A stretch of DNA of 64,000 bases from Niallia taxi (GCF_032818155.1 NZ_CP102590.1:434001-498000); one strand, 5' to 3'; shown: positions 52,087 through 60,618, numbered from the stretch's first letter. The notes: generated from the letters alone by a model not told the origin. Numbers and translations are program-made.

Positions 52087-52875
52087 ATGTCTGTTTATGC
52101 AGTTGAGTATATAAAGGATGTAGAAGAGGGCGAAATGGCTGCAAAGCTATTCCTGTGCAGTGATGGGAATATATATATTGTAAAATTGATGTCCAACCCA
52201 AATGGCAAGAGATCGTTATTTAATGAATTAGTGGCATATCGACTAGGAACGCTATTACATCTTCCTATAGCAACTGGTCAAATAATAATCTTTTCAAAAC
52301 ATAAACTTAAAGATCCAAAATTATTAAAGAGAATGGCTATAGAAGAAGGACCACATTTCGGAAGCTTACTTATTAATAATGCCAGTATGTATACACCCGG
52401 AAAGCTTAATCATTGTAAAAACATTTCCACACTCCCAGAAATTATTGTATTTGATCACTGGATATCGAATTATGACAGAAAAGATGAGCCGCAAAACATT
52501 TTGATATCTGGCCAAAAACCTTACCAGCTTGCCTATATCGATCACGCTGATGCTTTTCATGGCCCTGGATGGACTATTGAGAGTCTTAACTATTATACAT
52601 GGAACAGTCAGGTCTTCTGGGGTTCCACTTATGATGAATTTGTACCTTTCATTGATAATGCAGACCCCTTCGGATTAGCTTTGATTAAGCTTGAATCAAT
52701 AAAAGATGAGGAGCTTGCTGCTGCCTTCGGGAGGGATATTCCATCGGAATGGCAAGTATCAAAAGAAGAAGTAAAAACATTGTTGTTCCATTTGATTATA
52801 AGAAAACGGCAGATGAAAAAACTTATTGCTGAGTTAAGAAGGTACTTCCCTATTTGGAATTCTTCGAAAGTCTAA
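52087..52875 (+). CDS. HipA-like kinase family protein
   Basis: A 262-residue protein with the HipA-type kinase layout: IYIVKLMSNPNGKRSLFNEL near residue 38, the catalytic segment VFDHWISNYDRKDEPQNIL (about 128-146) and the metal-binding Asp in LAYIDHADAFHGP (about 157). GGAGGGG precedes the ATG. No HipB-type antitoxin is next to it, so this is not a toxin-antitoxin pair. It precedes a collagen-like gene and glycosylation genes, which suggests a link to the spore surface. Substrate unknown. Confidence 0.7.
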   Translation: MSVYAVEYIKDVEEGEMAAKLFLCSDGNIYIVKLMSNPNGKRSLFNELVAYRLGTLLHLPIATGQIIIFSKHKLKDPKLLKRMAIEEGPHFGSLLINNASMYTPGKLNHCKNISTLPEIIVFDHWISNYDRKDEPQNILISGQKPYQLAYIDHADAFHGPGWTIESLNYYTWNSQVFWGSTYDEFVPFIDNADPFGLALIKLESIKDEELAAAFGRDIPSEWQVSKEEVKTLLFHLIIRKRQMKKLIAELRRYFPIWNSSKV

Positions 52876-52907
52876 AAACACCATTTCATATACAAATATA
52901 CAAATAT

Positions 52908-52935
52908 ACAAAAATCTAATGAAAAACATACGCTT
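52908..52935 (+). promoter_or_regulatory. Sigma-K-like promoter before the collagen-like gene
   Basis: AC (52908-52909), 17 bp, then CATACGCTT fits the mother-cell consensus AC-N16-17-CATANNNTA with the last base differing. It would place the collagen-like gene among late spore-coat genes. Confidence 0.4.
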
Positions 52936-53010
52936 TGTTATATTTGTCCTAGAACTATTTTCTTGTTAACGTAATATTTTATAGTAACTTACAAAATGGA
53001 GTTGATGAAT

Positions 53011-53334
53011 ATGCCACCAAAACCTCCTAAAGGTCCAAAAGGTCCTAAAGGTCCCCATAAAAAACACCTTCTTCCACACGAGTTAAAAAAGCTTAAGGGA
53101 GTTACCGGGTTAACTGGGGTTACTGGAATTACTGGGATTACTGGGATTACTGGGATTACTGGAATTACTGGAATTACTGGGATTACTGGGATTACTGGGA
53201 TTACTGGGATTACTGGGATTACTGGCACGACTGGAGTTACGGTTTCACAGAATCAAAATCCGATGACAAATGATCAAGATTATCAAACTTGGATTGAAGA
53301 TTTGTACAACCAGTATATTAATCCAGAAGGCTAA
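53011..53334 (+). CDS. Short collagen-like Gly-X-Thr repeat protein
   Basis: A 107-residue protein started at [15 protein letters not shown], nine bases after GGAG. Order: a Pro/Lys/Gly-rich head with [12 protein letters not shown], a linker, 16 consecutive Gly-X-Thr triplets (11 of them GIT), and an acidic tail ([20 protein letters not shown]). GXT triplets of this kind occur in BclA-type exosporium filaments, where threonines carry glycans. It lacks the BclA C-terminal globular domain. Glycosyltransferase and CgeB genes follow, so it is a likely spore-surface glycoprotein. Confidence 0.75.
   Translation: MPPKPPKGPKGPKGPHKKHLLPHELKKLKGVTGLTGVTGITGITGITGITGITGITGITGITGITGITGITGTTGVTVSQNQNPMTNDQDYQTWIEDLYNQYINPEG
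53125..53223 (+). repeat. Eleven tandem 9-bp units encoding Gly-Ile-Thr
   Basis: Eleven copies of GGRATTACT (eight GGG, three GGA codons) lie in a row inside the collagen-like gene, flanked by five more divergent Gly-X-Thr codons. Near-identical units suggest expansion by slipped replication, so copy number may vary between strains. Confidence 0.9.
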
Positions 53335-53345
53335 ACAAGATGATT

Positions 53346-53372
53346 GTCTGCATCCTGCCACAGGATGCAGAC
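53346..53372 (+). terminator. Perfect hairpin between collagen-like and glycosyltransferase genes
   Basis: GTCTGCATCCTG and CAGGATGCAGAC form a 12-bp stem with a 3-nt loop. The following ATATTTATAT is a poor T tract, so it may attenuate or stabilise mRNA rather than terminate fully. Confidence 0.55.
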
Positions 53373-53392
53373 ATATTTATATGGAGGAATGT

Positions 53393-54451
53393 ATGATTTC
53401 AATTAGCTTATGCATGATTGTCAAAAATGAAGAGAATACACTTGCCAGATGTTTAGATTCCGTAAAGGATATAGTGGATGAAATCATTATTGTTGATACA
53501 GGTTCAACTGACCGCACAATAGATATCGCCCGAAAATATACGAATAATATTTACCAGTTTAAATGGATTGATGATTTTTCAGCTGCCCGGAATTTTGCCT
53601 TTCAGCATGCCAGCAAGGACTATGTTTTGACGATGGATGCTGATGATACCTTTCAAGATAAAGAAAAATTATTACGTTTAAAAGAAACCCTTCCATCATA
53701 CGTCAATGCAATTACAATGAAATACCATGCAGCGTTTGATGAAGGAGGCAATGTTTTAGCAAGCTTGAGGCAAGTTAGACTTGTCAAACGATCCAAACAA
53801 TTTAAATGGCACGGAGCAGTCCATGAATTCCTTGATGTGAGCGGTGAGGTATTGCATAGTGATATTATTATTTGCCATAAAAGAATACACCAAAATAATA
53901 ACAGAAACCTGCTTATATACAGAAAGAGATTAAATGAAGGAATTCCCTTTACCCCTCGCGACCTCTTCTATTATGGCAATGAACTTTATGATAATTCCTA
54001 TTACGTGGAAGCCATTCCTGTTTATAAGGATTTTATTAAGACTGAAAATCATTGGCTGGAGGATGAAAGAACAGCTTATCGTAAATTATCTGATTGTCAC
54101 TCAGAAATGGGAGATGTAGACAATGCAATCCATTACATCTTAAAAACATTCCAATGTGGCTCTCCCCGTTCTGAAGACTGTTGTCGACTCGGATTTCTTT
54201 TCATGCAAAAGAATGAACCGAGAACGGCACTTCATTGGTTTCAGTATGCGACAATTCTTCCTGAAATAGATGATGGCAGTATCATAAACCATGGCTGTTC
54301 TACATGGATTCCTCATTTGCAGTTGTGCGTCTGTCATTCGATGCTGGGTAATAGCCATAAAGCCTACCAGCATATTGTTATCGCTTATAAATTCAACCCT
54401 ACCAACAAATTAATCCTAGAAAACAAATATTTGTTGGAAGCGCATATTTAA
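53393..54451 (+). CDS. Family 2 glycosyltransferase with TPR-like C-terminus
   Basis: A 352-residue enzyme started at MISISLCMIVKNEENTLARC, five bases after GGAGG. The GT-A domain shows EIIIVDTGSTDRT (about 33), DDFSAARNFAF and the metal-binding DADDTF (about 82). Residues after about 190 form helical repeats (LFYYGNELYDNSYYVEAIPV, DVDNAIHYIL). Relatives glycosylate proteins or spore-coat components. It follows the collagen-like gene by about 60 bp, which may be its substrate. Confidence 0.8.
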   Translation: MISISLCMIVKNEENTLARCLDSVKDIVDEIIIVDTGSTDRTIDIARKYTNNIYQFKWIDDFSAARNFAFQHASKDYVLTMDADDTFQDKEKLLRLKETLPSYVNAITMKYHAAFDEGGNVLASLRQVRLVKRSKQFKWHGAVHEFLDVSGEVLHSDIIICHKRIHQNNNRNLLIYRKRLNEGIPFTPRDLFYYGNELYDNSYYVEAIPVYKDFIKTENHWLEDERTAYRKLSDCHSEMGDVDNAIHYILKTFQCGSPRSEDCCRLGFLFMQKNEPRTALHWFQYATILPEIDDGSIINHGCSTWIPHLQLCVCHSMLGNSHKAYQHIVIAYKFNPTNKLILENKYLLEAHI

Positions 54452-54485
54452 AAAACTCCCCGCTATTAATTGGAGGAGTTTTTTT
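54451..54485. terminator. Bidirectional terminator between glycosyltransferase and deacetylase
   Basis: AAAAACTCC and GGAGTTTTT form a stem with long A and T flanks, serving both convergent genes. Confidence 0.8.
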
Positions 54486-54493
54486 CCAGTCAC

Positions 54494-55105
54494 TTATGAT
54501 TTTATATTATATACATGATAAAAGTACTCAGGCATTGTCAAAAACTGATAACCTTTTTGTCTTAACTTTTCAATTATCCTAGGCAATGCCTGCACAGTTC
54601 TTTCCCTAGGACCTCCCCCATCATGCATGAGGATGATTTTATATTCCTTTTCGCCTCTGATTCCATCCATTACACGATTTTCTATTTGGTCTTCCTGTGA
54701 TAAATCCCAATCATTTGTATCGATATCCCATAACACCGGTATTATACCAAGTTCATGTAATATCTGGTATGTCTCCTCATTAATTGCTCCATAGGGAGGT
54801 CGGAAGAACTTTATATCATGAACAGCAGATTTCTTGAGCTCCAAATTAAGTGTATGAATTTCCTCCAGCAATACATCTCTTGATATTTGTGTAATATCTG
54901 GATGGTTCATGGTATGGTTTGCCACCGAATGCCCATCCTCCACTATTGCTTGAAGAATTCCGGGATATTTGTCTAGACTTTCACCTAGGATAAAAAAAGT
55001 TGCTTTTACTTGAAGGGTTTTAAGGATTTTAAGAATCTCCAGTGTATAGGGTGATGGTCCATCATCAAATGTTAAAGCGATAAAGCGTTTAGAGTCATTT
55101 CTCAA
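54494..55105 (-). CDS. Polysaccharide deacetylase (NodB domain)
   Basis: A 203-residue metal-dependent deacetylase. The catalytic base and metal Asp lie in ALTFDDGPSPYT (about 13), the metal histidines in SVANHTMNHPD (about 68), FFRPPYGAINEETYQIL follows (about 105) and the late His is in KIILMHDGGGPRE. There is no signal peptide, so it may act in the mother cell or cytosol. It stands between two glycosyltransferase-type genes, suggesting removal of acetyl groups from a spore or wall glycan. Confidence 0.85.
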   Translation of the reverse strand: MRNDSKRFIALTFDDGPSPYTLEILKILKTLQVKATFFILGESLDKYPGILQAIVEDGHSVANHTMNHPDITQISRDVLLEEIHTLNLELKKSAVHDIKFFRPPYGAINEETYQILHELGIIPVLWDIDTNDWDLSQEDQIENRVMDGIRGEKEYKIILMHDGGGPRERTVQALPRIIEKLRQKGYQFLTMPEYFYHVYNIKS

Positions 55106-55260
55106 AATTATCCCCTTTCTTTTGCAATAAGAGTTTTATTTATTTATAAAATATGCCAATGTTTTTCTATTTGTACCATATTTAAAATTATTTCATTCAA
55201 GCCGTTTCATGTTTGTCCATCTTTTCATATATTATTAAAAATTGCTGGTGGTGACTCCTT

Positions 55261-56241
55261 TTGAGAATACTCTTTATTGATAGTAATGAACTTTTAATGT
55301 TTGGGTTAGCAGCCGGGTTTAAGGATGCGGGTCATGAGGTTTTGGTTTCAGGAAAAATAGACGAAAAGACAATTCCTAATCTAATTGCGAGCTTCCGGCC
55401 TCACCTTATTTTTACCGAGGGATGGTCTGAAGAAAATGATAGTCCGTGGAAACAGAAATTAATAAGTTCACAAATAAAGGCTTCGGGTATCCCCCATATA
55501 TATTGGGCTGTAGAGGATCCCCATTTTACACTTAACTTTACCCTTCCTCTGATTGCCAGAATGAAGCCAGACTTTGTTTTCACATTAAGTACAAGTTTAG
55601 TGGATTTCTATAAAAAGTTAAAAATACCTGCAGCTCATCTTGATTTCGGCTTTGAGCCTAGCATTCATTATCCGGTTTCTAATGCTCAAAATAAATATGA
55701 TATTGTAGTAGTAGCAAACGCTTACCCTCATATTCTTACAGAATCTCCTGAGCATTATCGGAATAAATCCCTTCAAATGCTGATAAAGCCATTGATAGAA
55801 GAAGGAATCCGTATTGACTTTTGGGGAGCAGATTGGGATAAGATGGGCAATGTACTCGGCGTAAATATCCCAAGTGATTGGATACACGGTTATTTGCCAT
55901 ACAGAGATGCTTATAAAGTATACAATAGCGCAAAAATAATTATCGGCCCGCAAAATTACAAATCACAGGTGACACAACGTACCTATGAGATATTAGGTTC
56001 GGGAGGTTTCTTACTCACTTCTGACACTCCAGGTGTTAGAGATTTATTCACTCCAGGAAAAGATTTAGTTGTATCTAATAATAAGCAACAAACCCTTAGC
56101 TTAGTCGATTATTATTTAAACCATCCACAAGAAAGAACCAAAATCAAAACACAAGGACATAATACTGTGTCTGATCACTCCTATGTAAAAAGAGCTAAAC
56201 AGGCTATCCAAACACTTATTAACGAAGGCATTATTAAATAA
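55261..56241 (+). CDS. cgeB: CgeB-like spore maturation glycosyltransferase
   Basis: A 326-residue GT-B-like protein with a TTG start. CgeB features are LIFTEGWSEENDSPW, IPHIYWAVEDPHFT (about 82), LDFGFEPSIHYPV (about 128), IDFWGADWDK, and the C-terminal VTQRTYEILGSGGFLLTSDT (about 240). In B. subtilis cgeB is in a late sporulation operon affecting the outer spore layer. Here it is near a collagen-like gene and a family 2 glycosyltransferase, fitting spore-surface glycosylation. Confidence 0.8.
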   Translation: MRILFIDSNELLMFGLAAGFKDAGHEVLVSGKIDEKTIPNLIASFRPHLIFTEGWSEENDSPWKQKLISSQIKASGIPHIYWAVEDPHFTLNFTLPLIARMKPDFVFTLSTSLVDFYKKLKIPAAHLDFGFEPSIHYPVSNAQNKYDIVVVANAYPHILTESPEHYRNKSLQMLIKPLIEEGIRIDFWGADWDKMGNVLGVNIPSDWIHGYLPYRDAYKVYNSAKIIIGPQNYKSQVTQRTYEILGSGGFLLTSDTPGVRDLFTPGKDLVVSNNKQQTLSLVDYYLNHPQERTKIKTQGHNTVSDHSYVKRAKQAIQTLINEGIIK

Positions 56242-56492
56242 TTCAGGGTGCCTTAGAAATAACATGTTATTAATGAATATTTCAGAAGGTATTTTATAGT
56301 TTCCAACACATGTAACCTGCATGCTCTTTGAAATTCTGGATCAACAGCTCGAATGGTTCAGTCTCATTACTTTATAGCCAAATTCCAGTATCCTCAGTAA
56401 ATATATGTATCACATACGTTAGGATATCCATTTTATTTTTTAGGAATGAAATCCTCAGATGTTAAATAGCATTAAAGCAGGAGGTGTTTCCA

Positions 56493-56972
56493 TTGCTAAA
56501 AATCTTTAAAAAACGGTGGATACTCTTTGATCAAGCGGTCAGCCCTTATAAACCATATGTAACGGTTGATTATGGCGTCACTTCCGTTTCACCTAGAGAT
56601 ATCATTGGCTTAAGCCACACACCTAAAGAAATAAAAAATGACGAAAAAATGATTGAACTACGTAAATCAGTTGAAACACAAGGCTGGGATGATGACGAAT
56701 TGATAGCTGATTTACATTTAGTTCGCCTGCCTAATGGTAAGTACACAGCAATTGGTGAAGGAAATCATCTGTCATACCTTTCTGATCAATTAGATATCCC
56801 GAGAGTAAATGCTTTTGTTTCAATCCTTATTCCTGAGGAGTATATACCAGAAAACATAAAAGCAGAGATGGCCGAATACTCCACTAAGGAATATTTATTT
56901 GAGAAAAGAGCTTCAACATTGCTTTCATTAGCAAAATTTCTTAATTTACTCCCTAAGACAGGGAAAGATTAA
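56493..56972 (+). CDS. ParB/sulfiredoxin-fold-like protein of unknown role
   Basis: A 159-residue protein with a TTG start seven bases after GGAGGT. A segment resembles the ParB-N fold: VSPRDIIGLSHTPKEIKN, MIELRKSVETQGWDDDELIA, then NGKYTAIGEGNHLSYLSDQL and IPRVNAFVSIL (about residues 25-115). In ParB-like domains the GxHR motif binds nucleotide; here it is GEGNHLSYL, so the activity may differ. It stands alone between cgeB and the NlpC/P60 gene. Confidence 0.55.
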   Translation: MLKIFKKRWILFDQAVSPYKPYVTVDYGVTSVSPRDIIGLSHTPKEIKNDEKMIELRKSVETQGWDDDELIADLHLVRLPNGKYTAIGEGNHLSYLSDQLDIPRVNAFVSILIPEEYIPENIKAEMAEYSTKEYLFEKRASTLLSLAKFLNLLPKTGKD

Positions 56973-57051
56973 TTTCTACTATTCATTGTATATTTCCCCT
57001 CTTAAGTTCACTAATTTTCCCTCTTACCATTCCCAATCAAACACGTTAAAA

Positions 57052-57075
57052 AACAGAGCACCAAGGTGCTCTGTT
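57052..57075. terminator. Bidirectional terminator beside the NlpC/P60 gene
   Basis: AACAGAGCACC and GGTGCTCTGTT form an 11-bp stem with a 2-nt loop and a T tract on the minus strand, 36 bp past the hydrolase stop. Confidence 0.8.
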
Positions 57076-57111
57076 CCTAAAAGTAATGGCATTGTTGCAA
57101 GTTAATTTAAT

Positions 57112-57579
57112 TTAAATTCGCTTTGCACTATAGTATGCTGATTTCCAGTAGCTATTATTTAAGCTCGTAATAGTAACACCTTTAGTGGAGTCTGCATGAA
57201 TGAATTTATTGTCGCCTATGTATATACCTACATGGGATGCGCCTTTTTTATATGTTTCGAAAAACACCATGTCTCCCTTTTTCAATTTGCTTTTAGAGAC
57301 TTTTTGGCCTTTTTTATAAAGCTCTGTAGTTGTTCTAGGCAAGCTTTTACCTGCCTTTTTATAGGCATAGTTGACAAAACCTGAGCAATCAAACCCTGCT
57401 TTTGTTGTTCCGCCCCATTTATATTTTGTCCCAACGACCTTTTTGCCTTCTTTAACCGCTTTATCTTTATATGAAGTAGAAGATGCAGCTTCTACCTTTC
57501 CTGAATCGATAGGTGAAGGAGCTAATACTCCTGCGAATAAACTTAAACTTGCCAATCCTGCGATAATGGCCTTTTTCAT
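57112..57579 (-). CDS. Secreted NlpC/P60 peptidoglycan hydrolase
   Basis: A 155-residue D,L-endopeptidase-type enzyme. The signal peptide (MKKAIIAGLASLSLFAGVLA, cleavage near VEA-AS) is followed directly by an NlpC/P60 domain with catalytic Cys in GFDCSGFVNYAYKKAG (about 66), His in ASHVGIYIGDN (about 115) and a third residue in FIHADST (about 128). There are no LysM or SH3 binding modules, making it a minimal form. GGAGGTTACC lies before the ATG. Confidence 0.85.
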   Translation of the reverse strand: MKKAIIAGLASLSLFAGVLAPSPIDSGKVEAASSTSYKDKAVKEGKKVVGTKYKWGGTTKAGFDCSGFVNYAYKKAGKSLPRTTTELYKKGQKVSKSKLKKGDMVFFETYKKGASHVGIYIGDNKFIHADSTKGVTITSLNNSYWKSAYYSAKRI

Positions 57580-57785
57580 ATGATGGTAACCTCCAAAATT
57601 TATGTGTTTTCCATTGGCTATGTATCTCGACGTTTTAACTATCTCAGTATATCAATATTTTCAGAAAAATATAGTTAATTCTCATTACACTTATATTAAA
57701 AAATATTACTAGTATTACAGAAAATGCTAGATTTTGAAAAAATAGAGGAATATTAAGGAAAGAATTATCTTTTAGGAGATTAAAT

Positions 57786-57809
57786 AAAAAAAACCGCCAA
57801 AATTGGCGG
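57786..57809 (-). terminator. Terminator of the PAS chemoreceptor gene
   Basis: CCGCCAA and TTGGCGG form a GC-rich stem with a 2-nt loop, followed on the minus strand by eight T. Confidence 0.9.
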
Positions 57810-57833
57810 CAAAAAAAACTATATTAGGGTAGC

Positions 57834-58664
57834 TTATTTACGATTATTTAATCCTTCAAACTCATCCATCTTTCCACAAATCTCCGTTTGTGTGGTTTTA
57901 ACGACTTCCTGTGAATTTTTCGTTACATCACTTACTCTAGTTACTTCTTTTGAAATGTTTTCAATGTTATTATTTATTTTTTTAATAGCTTCTTCTACAC
58001 TACCGGCTAATTTTCGTACTTCCTTCGCAACAACATTAAAGCCTCGTCCATGCTCACCAGCACGGGCAGCCTCGATTCCTGCATTAAGCGCCAGAATATT
58101 TGTTTGTAAGGAAATATTTTGAATGGATTTAGACAGATGTCTGATTAATTCAGTTTGTTCCTCTAATGAATGAATCGCAATCATATTTTCCTTTGCTGTT
58201 TCTGTGACGATTTCTCCTAAATCAAATGATAGATTCTTTAATAATGAAACAAGCTCTAATGTTTGATTTTCACGTTCTGTAATATCTGTTGCTATCTTAA
58301 GAACATTTGTCACTTCACCTTCGTCTGATAAGACAGGAATGTATGTTGCTTCAAGCCATAATAAGTTGCCTTGCTTACAAACACGTTGGATTTTCTCCTG
58401 AAACTTTAGGCCCTTTCTTAAATTAGTCCAAAGCTCTTCATATTCCTTGCTAGCTTGTAATTCCTCCGTACAGAATTGCTTATGCATCATATCCTTTAAT
58501 ACATGAACATTATAACCAAGTGTTTTCGCAAAATTTTCATTTGCCCAAATGACCCTACCGTTCAAATCAAATTCAACAATAGCCAAATTCGACTCTAATG
58601 CAGCTAAAACAGCATTTCCTTCTAATACTTGAGTACTTATGTTAATTCCAGCAGTTGTGTTCAA
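57834..58664 (-). CDS. Soluble PAS-domain methyl-accepting chemotaxis protein
   Basis: A 276-residue cytosolic receptor with a TTG start behind AAAGGAAG. Residues about 20-130 are a PAS domain ([40 protein letters not shown]) and PAC segment. Residues about 140-265 form a short signalling hairpin ([35 protein letters not shown]). No membrane helix is present. It would couple a small ligand, oxygen or redox to CheA. It is preceded by a sigma-D promoter and a c-di-GMP riboswitch, so it is tied to the motile state. Confidence 0.85.
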   Translation of the reverse strand: MNTTAGINISTQVLEGNAVLAALESNLAIVEFDLNGRVIWANENFAKTLGYNVHVLKDMMHKQFCTEELQASKEYEELWTNLRKGLKFQEKIQRVCKQGNLLWLEATYIPVLSDEGEVTNVLKIATDITERENQTLELVSLLKNLSFDLGEIVTETAKENMIAIHSLEEQTELIRHLSKSIQNISLQTNILALNAGIEAARAGEHGRGFNVVAKEVRKLAGSVEEAIKKINNNIENISKEVTRVSDVTKNSQEVVKTTQTEICGKMDEFEGLNNRK

Positions 58665-58802
58665 GTTTCTTCTTCCTTTTTTTCATATATTAGGATACTC
58701 TATATATCCTTAAATATCTCTATTACTAACAACGACGACCAATTCACAGTTAAGCTGATAATATATACATTTATATTAAATTTCTAACTCATAAATATCC
58801 CT

Positions 58803-58878
58803 TTGGTAACCAAGCCATCAAAGCAAAAGCCCAGACCTGCAGTTTTTTAGTCCCTACCCTTCGATAGGTTTGCCTTTT
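58803..58878 (-). ncRNA. Cyclic di-GMP-I (GEMM) riboswitch
   Basis: On the minus strand the order is AAAAGGCAAACC, TATCGAAGGGTAGGGAC, an A-rich stretch, CTGCAGGTCTGGGC, then GATGGCTTGGTTACC. These blocks match the GEMM-I aptamer (GGCAAACC, CGAA loop, GGGAC, late GGTTACC pairing with the 5' arm). The CGCAAAG segment usual after GGGA is changed to CTAAAAAAC. It lies in the leader of the PAS chemoreceptor gene, 140 bp from its start. No classic terminator follows, so control may be translational. Confidence 0.7.
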
Positions 58879-58914
58879 TCATGAATTACTTTTCTATTAT
58901 CCTGTATATACTTT

Positions 58915-58941
58915 ATAACGGCTGAAAAAGCAGGATTTTTA
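58915..58941 (-). promoter_or_regulatory. Sigma-D (motility) promoter
   Basis: On the minus strand TAAA (58938-58941), exactly 15 bp, then GCCGTTAT (58915-58922) matches the sigma-D consensus TAAA-N15-GCCGATAT with one mismatch. It sits upstream of the c-di-GMP riboswitch and chemoreceptor gene. The rest of 58665-59090 shows no gene. Confidence 0.75.
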
Positions 58942-59090
58942 GTAGGAAAATATGACTAAATTTTAGTTTGTTAAAGGATGAAAATATAAGTAGATAGAAA
59001 TCTTAGAATAAAGGGGAACATTCACAAACAATCCTAAACTTTTTTTAATAAAATTAGATTAATAGGAAGAATTTGAAGCTGAGGAGTATA

Positions 59091-59278
59091 ATGAATAATC
59101 CTATAACGAATAAAATCGGGGCTGTTTTTATTCGTTATAGGATTATTGAGCGGGCAAGAAATTAGAAGCAGCATTTGATTTCATTAAACAAAAGCAAATC
59201 GAAATTGTTACCCCGATACAGCATGGACACTATTTTCATTTTAAAGATGGAAATGCACTTATGGATTGTAAGTGTTGA
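59091..59278 (+). pseudogene. Internally deleted VOC (glyoxalase-like) family gene
   Basis: After GAGGAG, the frame starts MNNPITNKIGAVFIRYRIIE and runs RARN to a stop. In the next frame KKLEAAFDFIKQKQIEIVTP and IQHGHYFHFKDGNALMDCKC follow to a stop. Together they are the two ends of a VOC protein of about 125 residues; roughly half is missing at the join near 59156. The N-terminal part contains a perfect inverted repeat. Confidence 0.75.
59094..59147. repeat. Perfect 22-bp inverted repeat with 10-bp loop
   Basis: The arms 59094-59115 and 59126-59147 are exact reverse complements. The left arm is the start of the VOC remnant and the right arm replaces where codons for the usual V-R-D-I-E region would be. 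The loop is TCGGGGCTGT. Confidence 0.9.
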
Positions 59279-59330
59279 TTTCTTCAATTCAAGTATTAAC
59301 AGCTATTAATTAACAAATGAGTGTTAAATA

Positions 59331-59368
59331 AAAATGCCAAAGACTTCAAACCTTTGGCATTTTTATTT
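59331..59368 (+). terminator. Terminator downstream of the VOC remnant
   Basis: AAAATGCCAAAG and CTTTGGCATTTT form a 12-bp stem followed by TATTTTAT on the plus strand. Confidence 0.75.
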
Positions 59369-59526
59369 TATGTTTTTTATATGGGCAGTGCTTACTAAGA
59401 ATTAGCACAGCAATACATTCAACTTTATCAACAGATATAATAAGTACCAACGTATATAAATTCCAATCCCATTCATTGATAACACAGCTTTTATTGTTTT
59501 TCTTTCATAATCATTCCATAATTTTA

Positions 59527-60618
59527 TTAAGTAGTAGTCAACTTAGCATACACAATGAAAAAGAATGTCATCTCTCCGACGATAACAATTGAAGGTACTG
59601 GGACTAGTAAATTAAAGATAAAAAATACTCCGAGAATCCCTAAAAATATTCCCAAATGATATATTTTCAAGCGATGGTGCACATGTCTGTATTGATGGAA
59701 TACAAACGTAGTTGCGAAAAAATAAAGTAGTACGGAACCGAAAATAAAGAACAAGCTGAAGAAATATTCTACTTCATGTAAAACCAAAAGTCTGATTGAT
59801 GCTGCTACGGCACTTAATGACATTAAGATAAAGAGATGTCCATAGATGATTGTTTGCCCAGCGGTTTGGATTGATTTATCTACTTTCTTCTCCACGTTAT
59901 CGAAGTATTGCCACCACATTGCGATAATCAGTACAAACGATATGACTGCAAAGCCTATCGAGTGCCAATCTCCTTGGGTAGGCTGAATAACTGCCAGTGT
60001 ACTGACAAGAGATTCACCAAAAAGGATAATCGTAAATAAGCCAAATCGCTCCAGCAAATGGGCGGTATTAGTTGGGACTTTAACTAAGTATTTTCGACCA
60101 AGCATTGGCACGATAATATCAATCATAATACCTAAATATAGAATAAAATAGCGAATCCACGAATCGAAGAACAGTGAAAATAAGGAGATAATAATTCCTA
60201 TCCAAAAATACTTTCCTAAGTACCGTGCTGCTTCCTTTCGCGCTCCCTCTTCAATGCGCTGGACAACAAGGTACTGAATAGCAGTTACTGTTCTTAAGCC
60301 AATATAACCTATTAAAAAGGTAAGATAATATGGATCAAAATCGACATTTAAACTGGAGGTCATTACTAATGCAAAAAACATTTGCAGAATTAAAAACAGA
60401 CGTTGATGAAACAAATCCTGTCCAAAGCGGTTAACAAACATAGTTTGTCCTACCCATGCCCACCAGATTGGAACAAAAATCAATACAAATTTAAATAAAT
60501 ATTCGGTATGAATGTGTCCGTCTTCTACATGTATCAATACATGTGTGGCAACTGCGACGGACGCCACAAATAATAAATCATAAAAAAGCTCTAACCAAGT
60601 TACTTTCTTTTCAAACAC
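59527..60618 (-). CDS. Low temperature requirement protein A (LtrA) family membrane protein
   Basis: A 363-residue polytopic protein with about 10 helices. LtrA family marks are KVTWLELFYDLLFVASVAVA at the N-terminus, WWAWVGQTMFVNRFGQDLFHQ, HLLERFGLFTIILFGESLVS (about 187-206) and MWWQYFDNVEKK. The family is named from Listeria growth at low temperature; its molecular role is unknown. It is monocistronic. Confidence 0.85.
   Translation of the reverse strand: MFEKKVTWLELFYDLLFVASVAVATHVLIHVEDGHIHTEYLFKFVLIFVPIWWAWVGQTMFVNRFGQDLFHQRLFLILQMFFALVMTSSLNVDFDPYYLTFLIGYIGLRTVTAIQYLVVQRIEEGARKEAARYLGKYFWIGIIISLFSLFFDSWIRYFILYLGIMIDIIVPMLGRKYLVKVPTNTAHLLERFGLFTIILFGESLVSTLAVIQPTQGDWHSIGFAVISFVLIIAMWWQYFDNVEKKVDKSIQTAGQTIIYGHLFILMSLSAVAASIRLLVLHEVEYFFSLFFIFGSVLLYFFATTFVFHQYRHVHHRLKIYHLGIFLGILGVFFIFNLLVPVPSIVIVGEMTFFFIVYAKLTTT

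Noticed and set aside
52087..52875. HipBA toxin-antitoxin
   Set aside because: There is a HipA-like kinase but no HipB-type helix-turn-helix gene beside it.
53125..53223. CRISPR-like or other short-repeat array
   Set aside because: The 9-bp units are contiguous without spacers and lie in frame inside a collagen-like coding region. The opposite-strand Val-Ile-Pro reading frame (52989-53228) is a shadow of it.
56413..56421. Sigma-K promoter before the ParB-like gene (CATACGTTA)
   Set aside because: The -10 is perfect but no AC lies 16 or 17 bp upstream. The same applies to CATATATTA at 55226 before cgeB.
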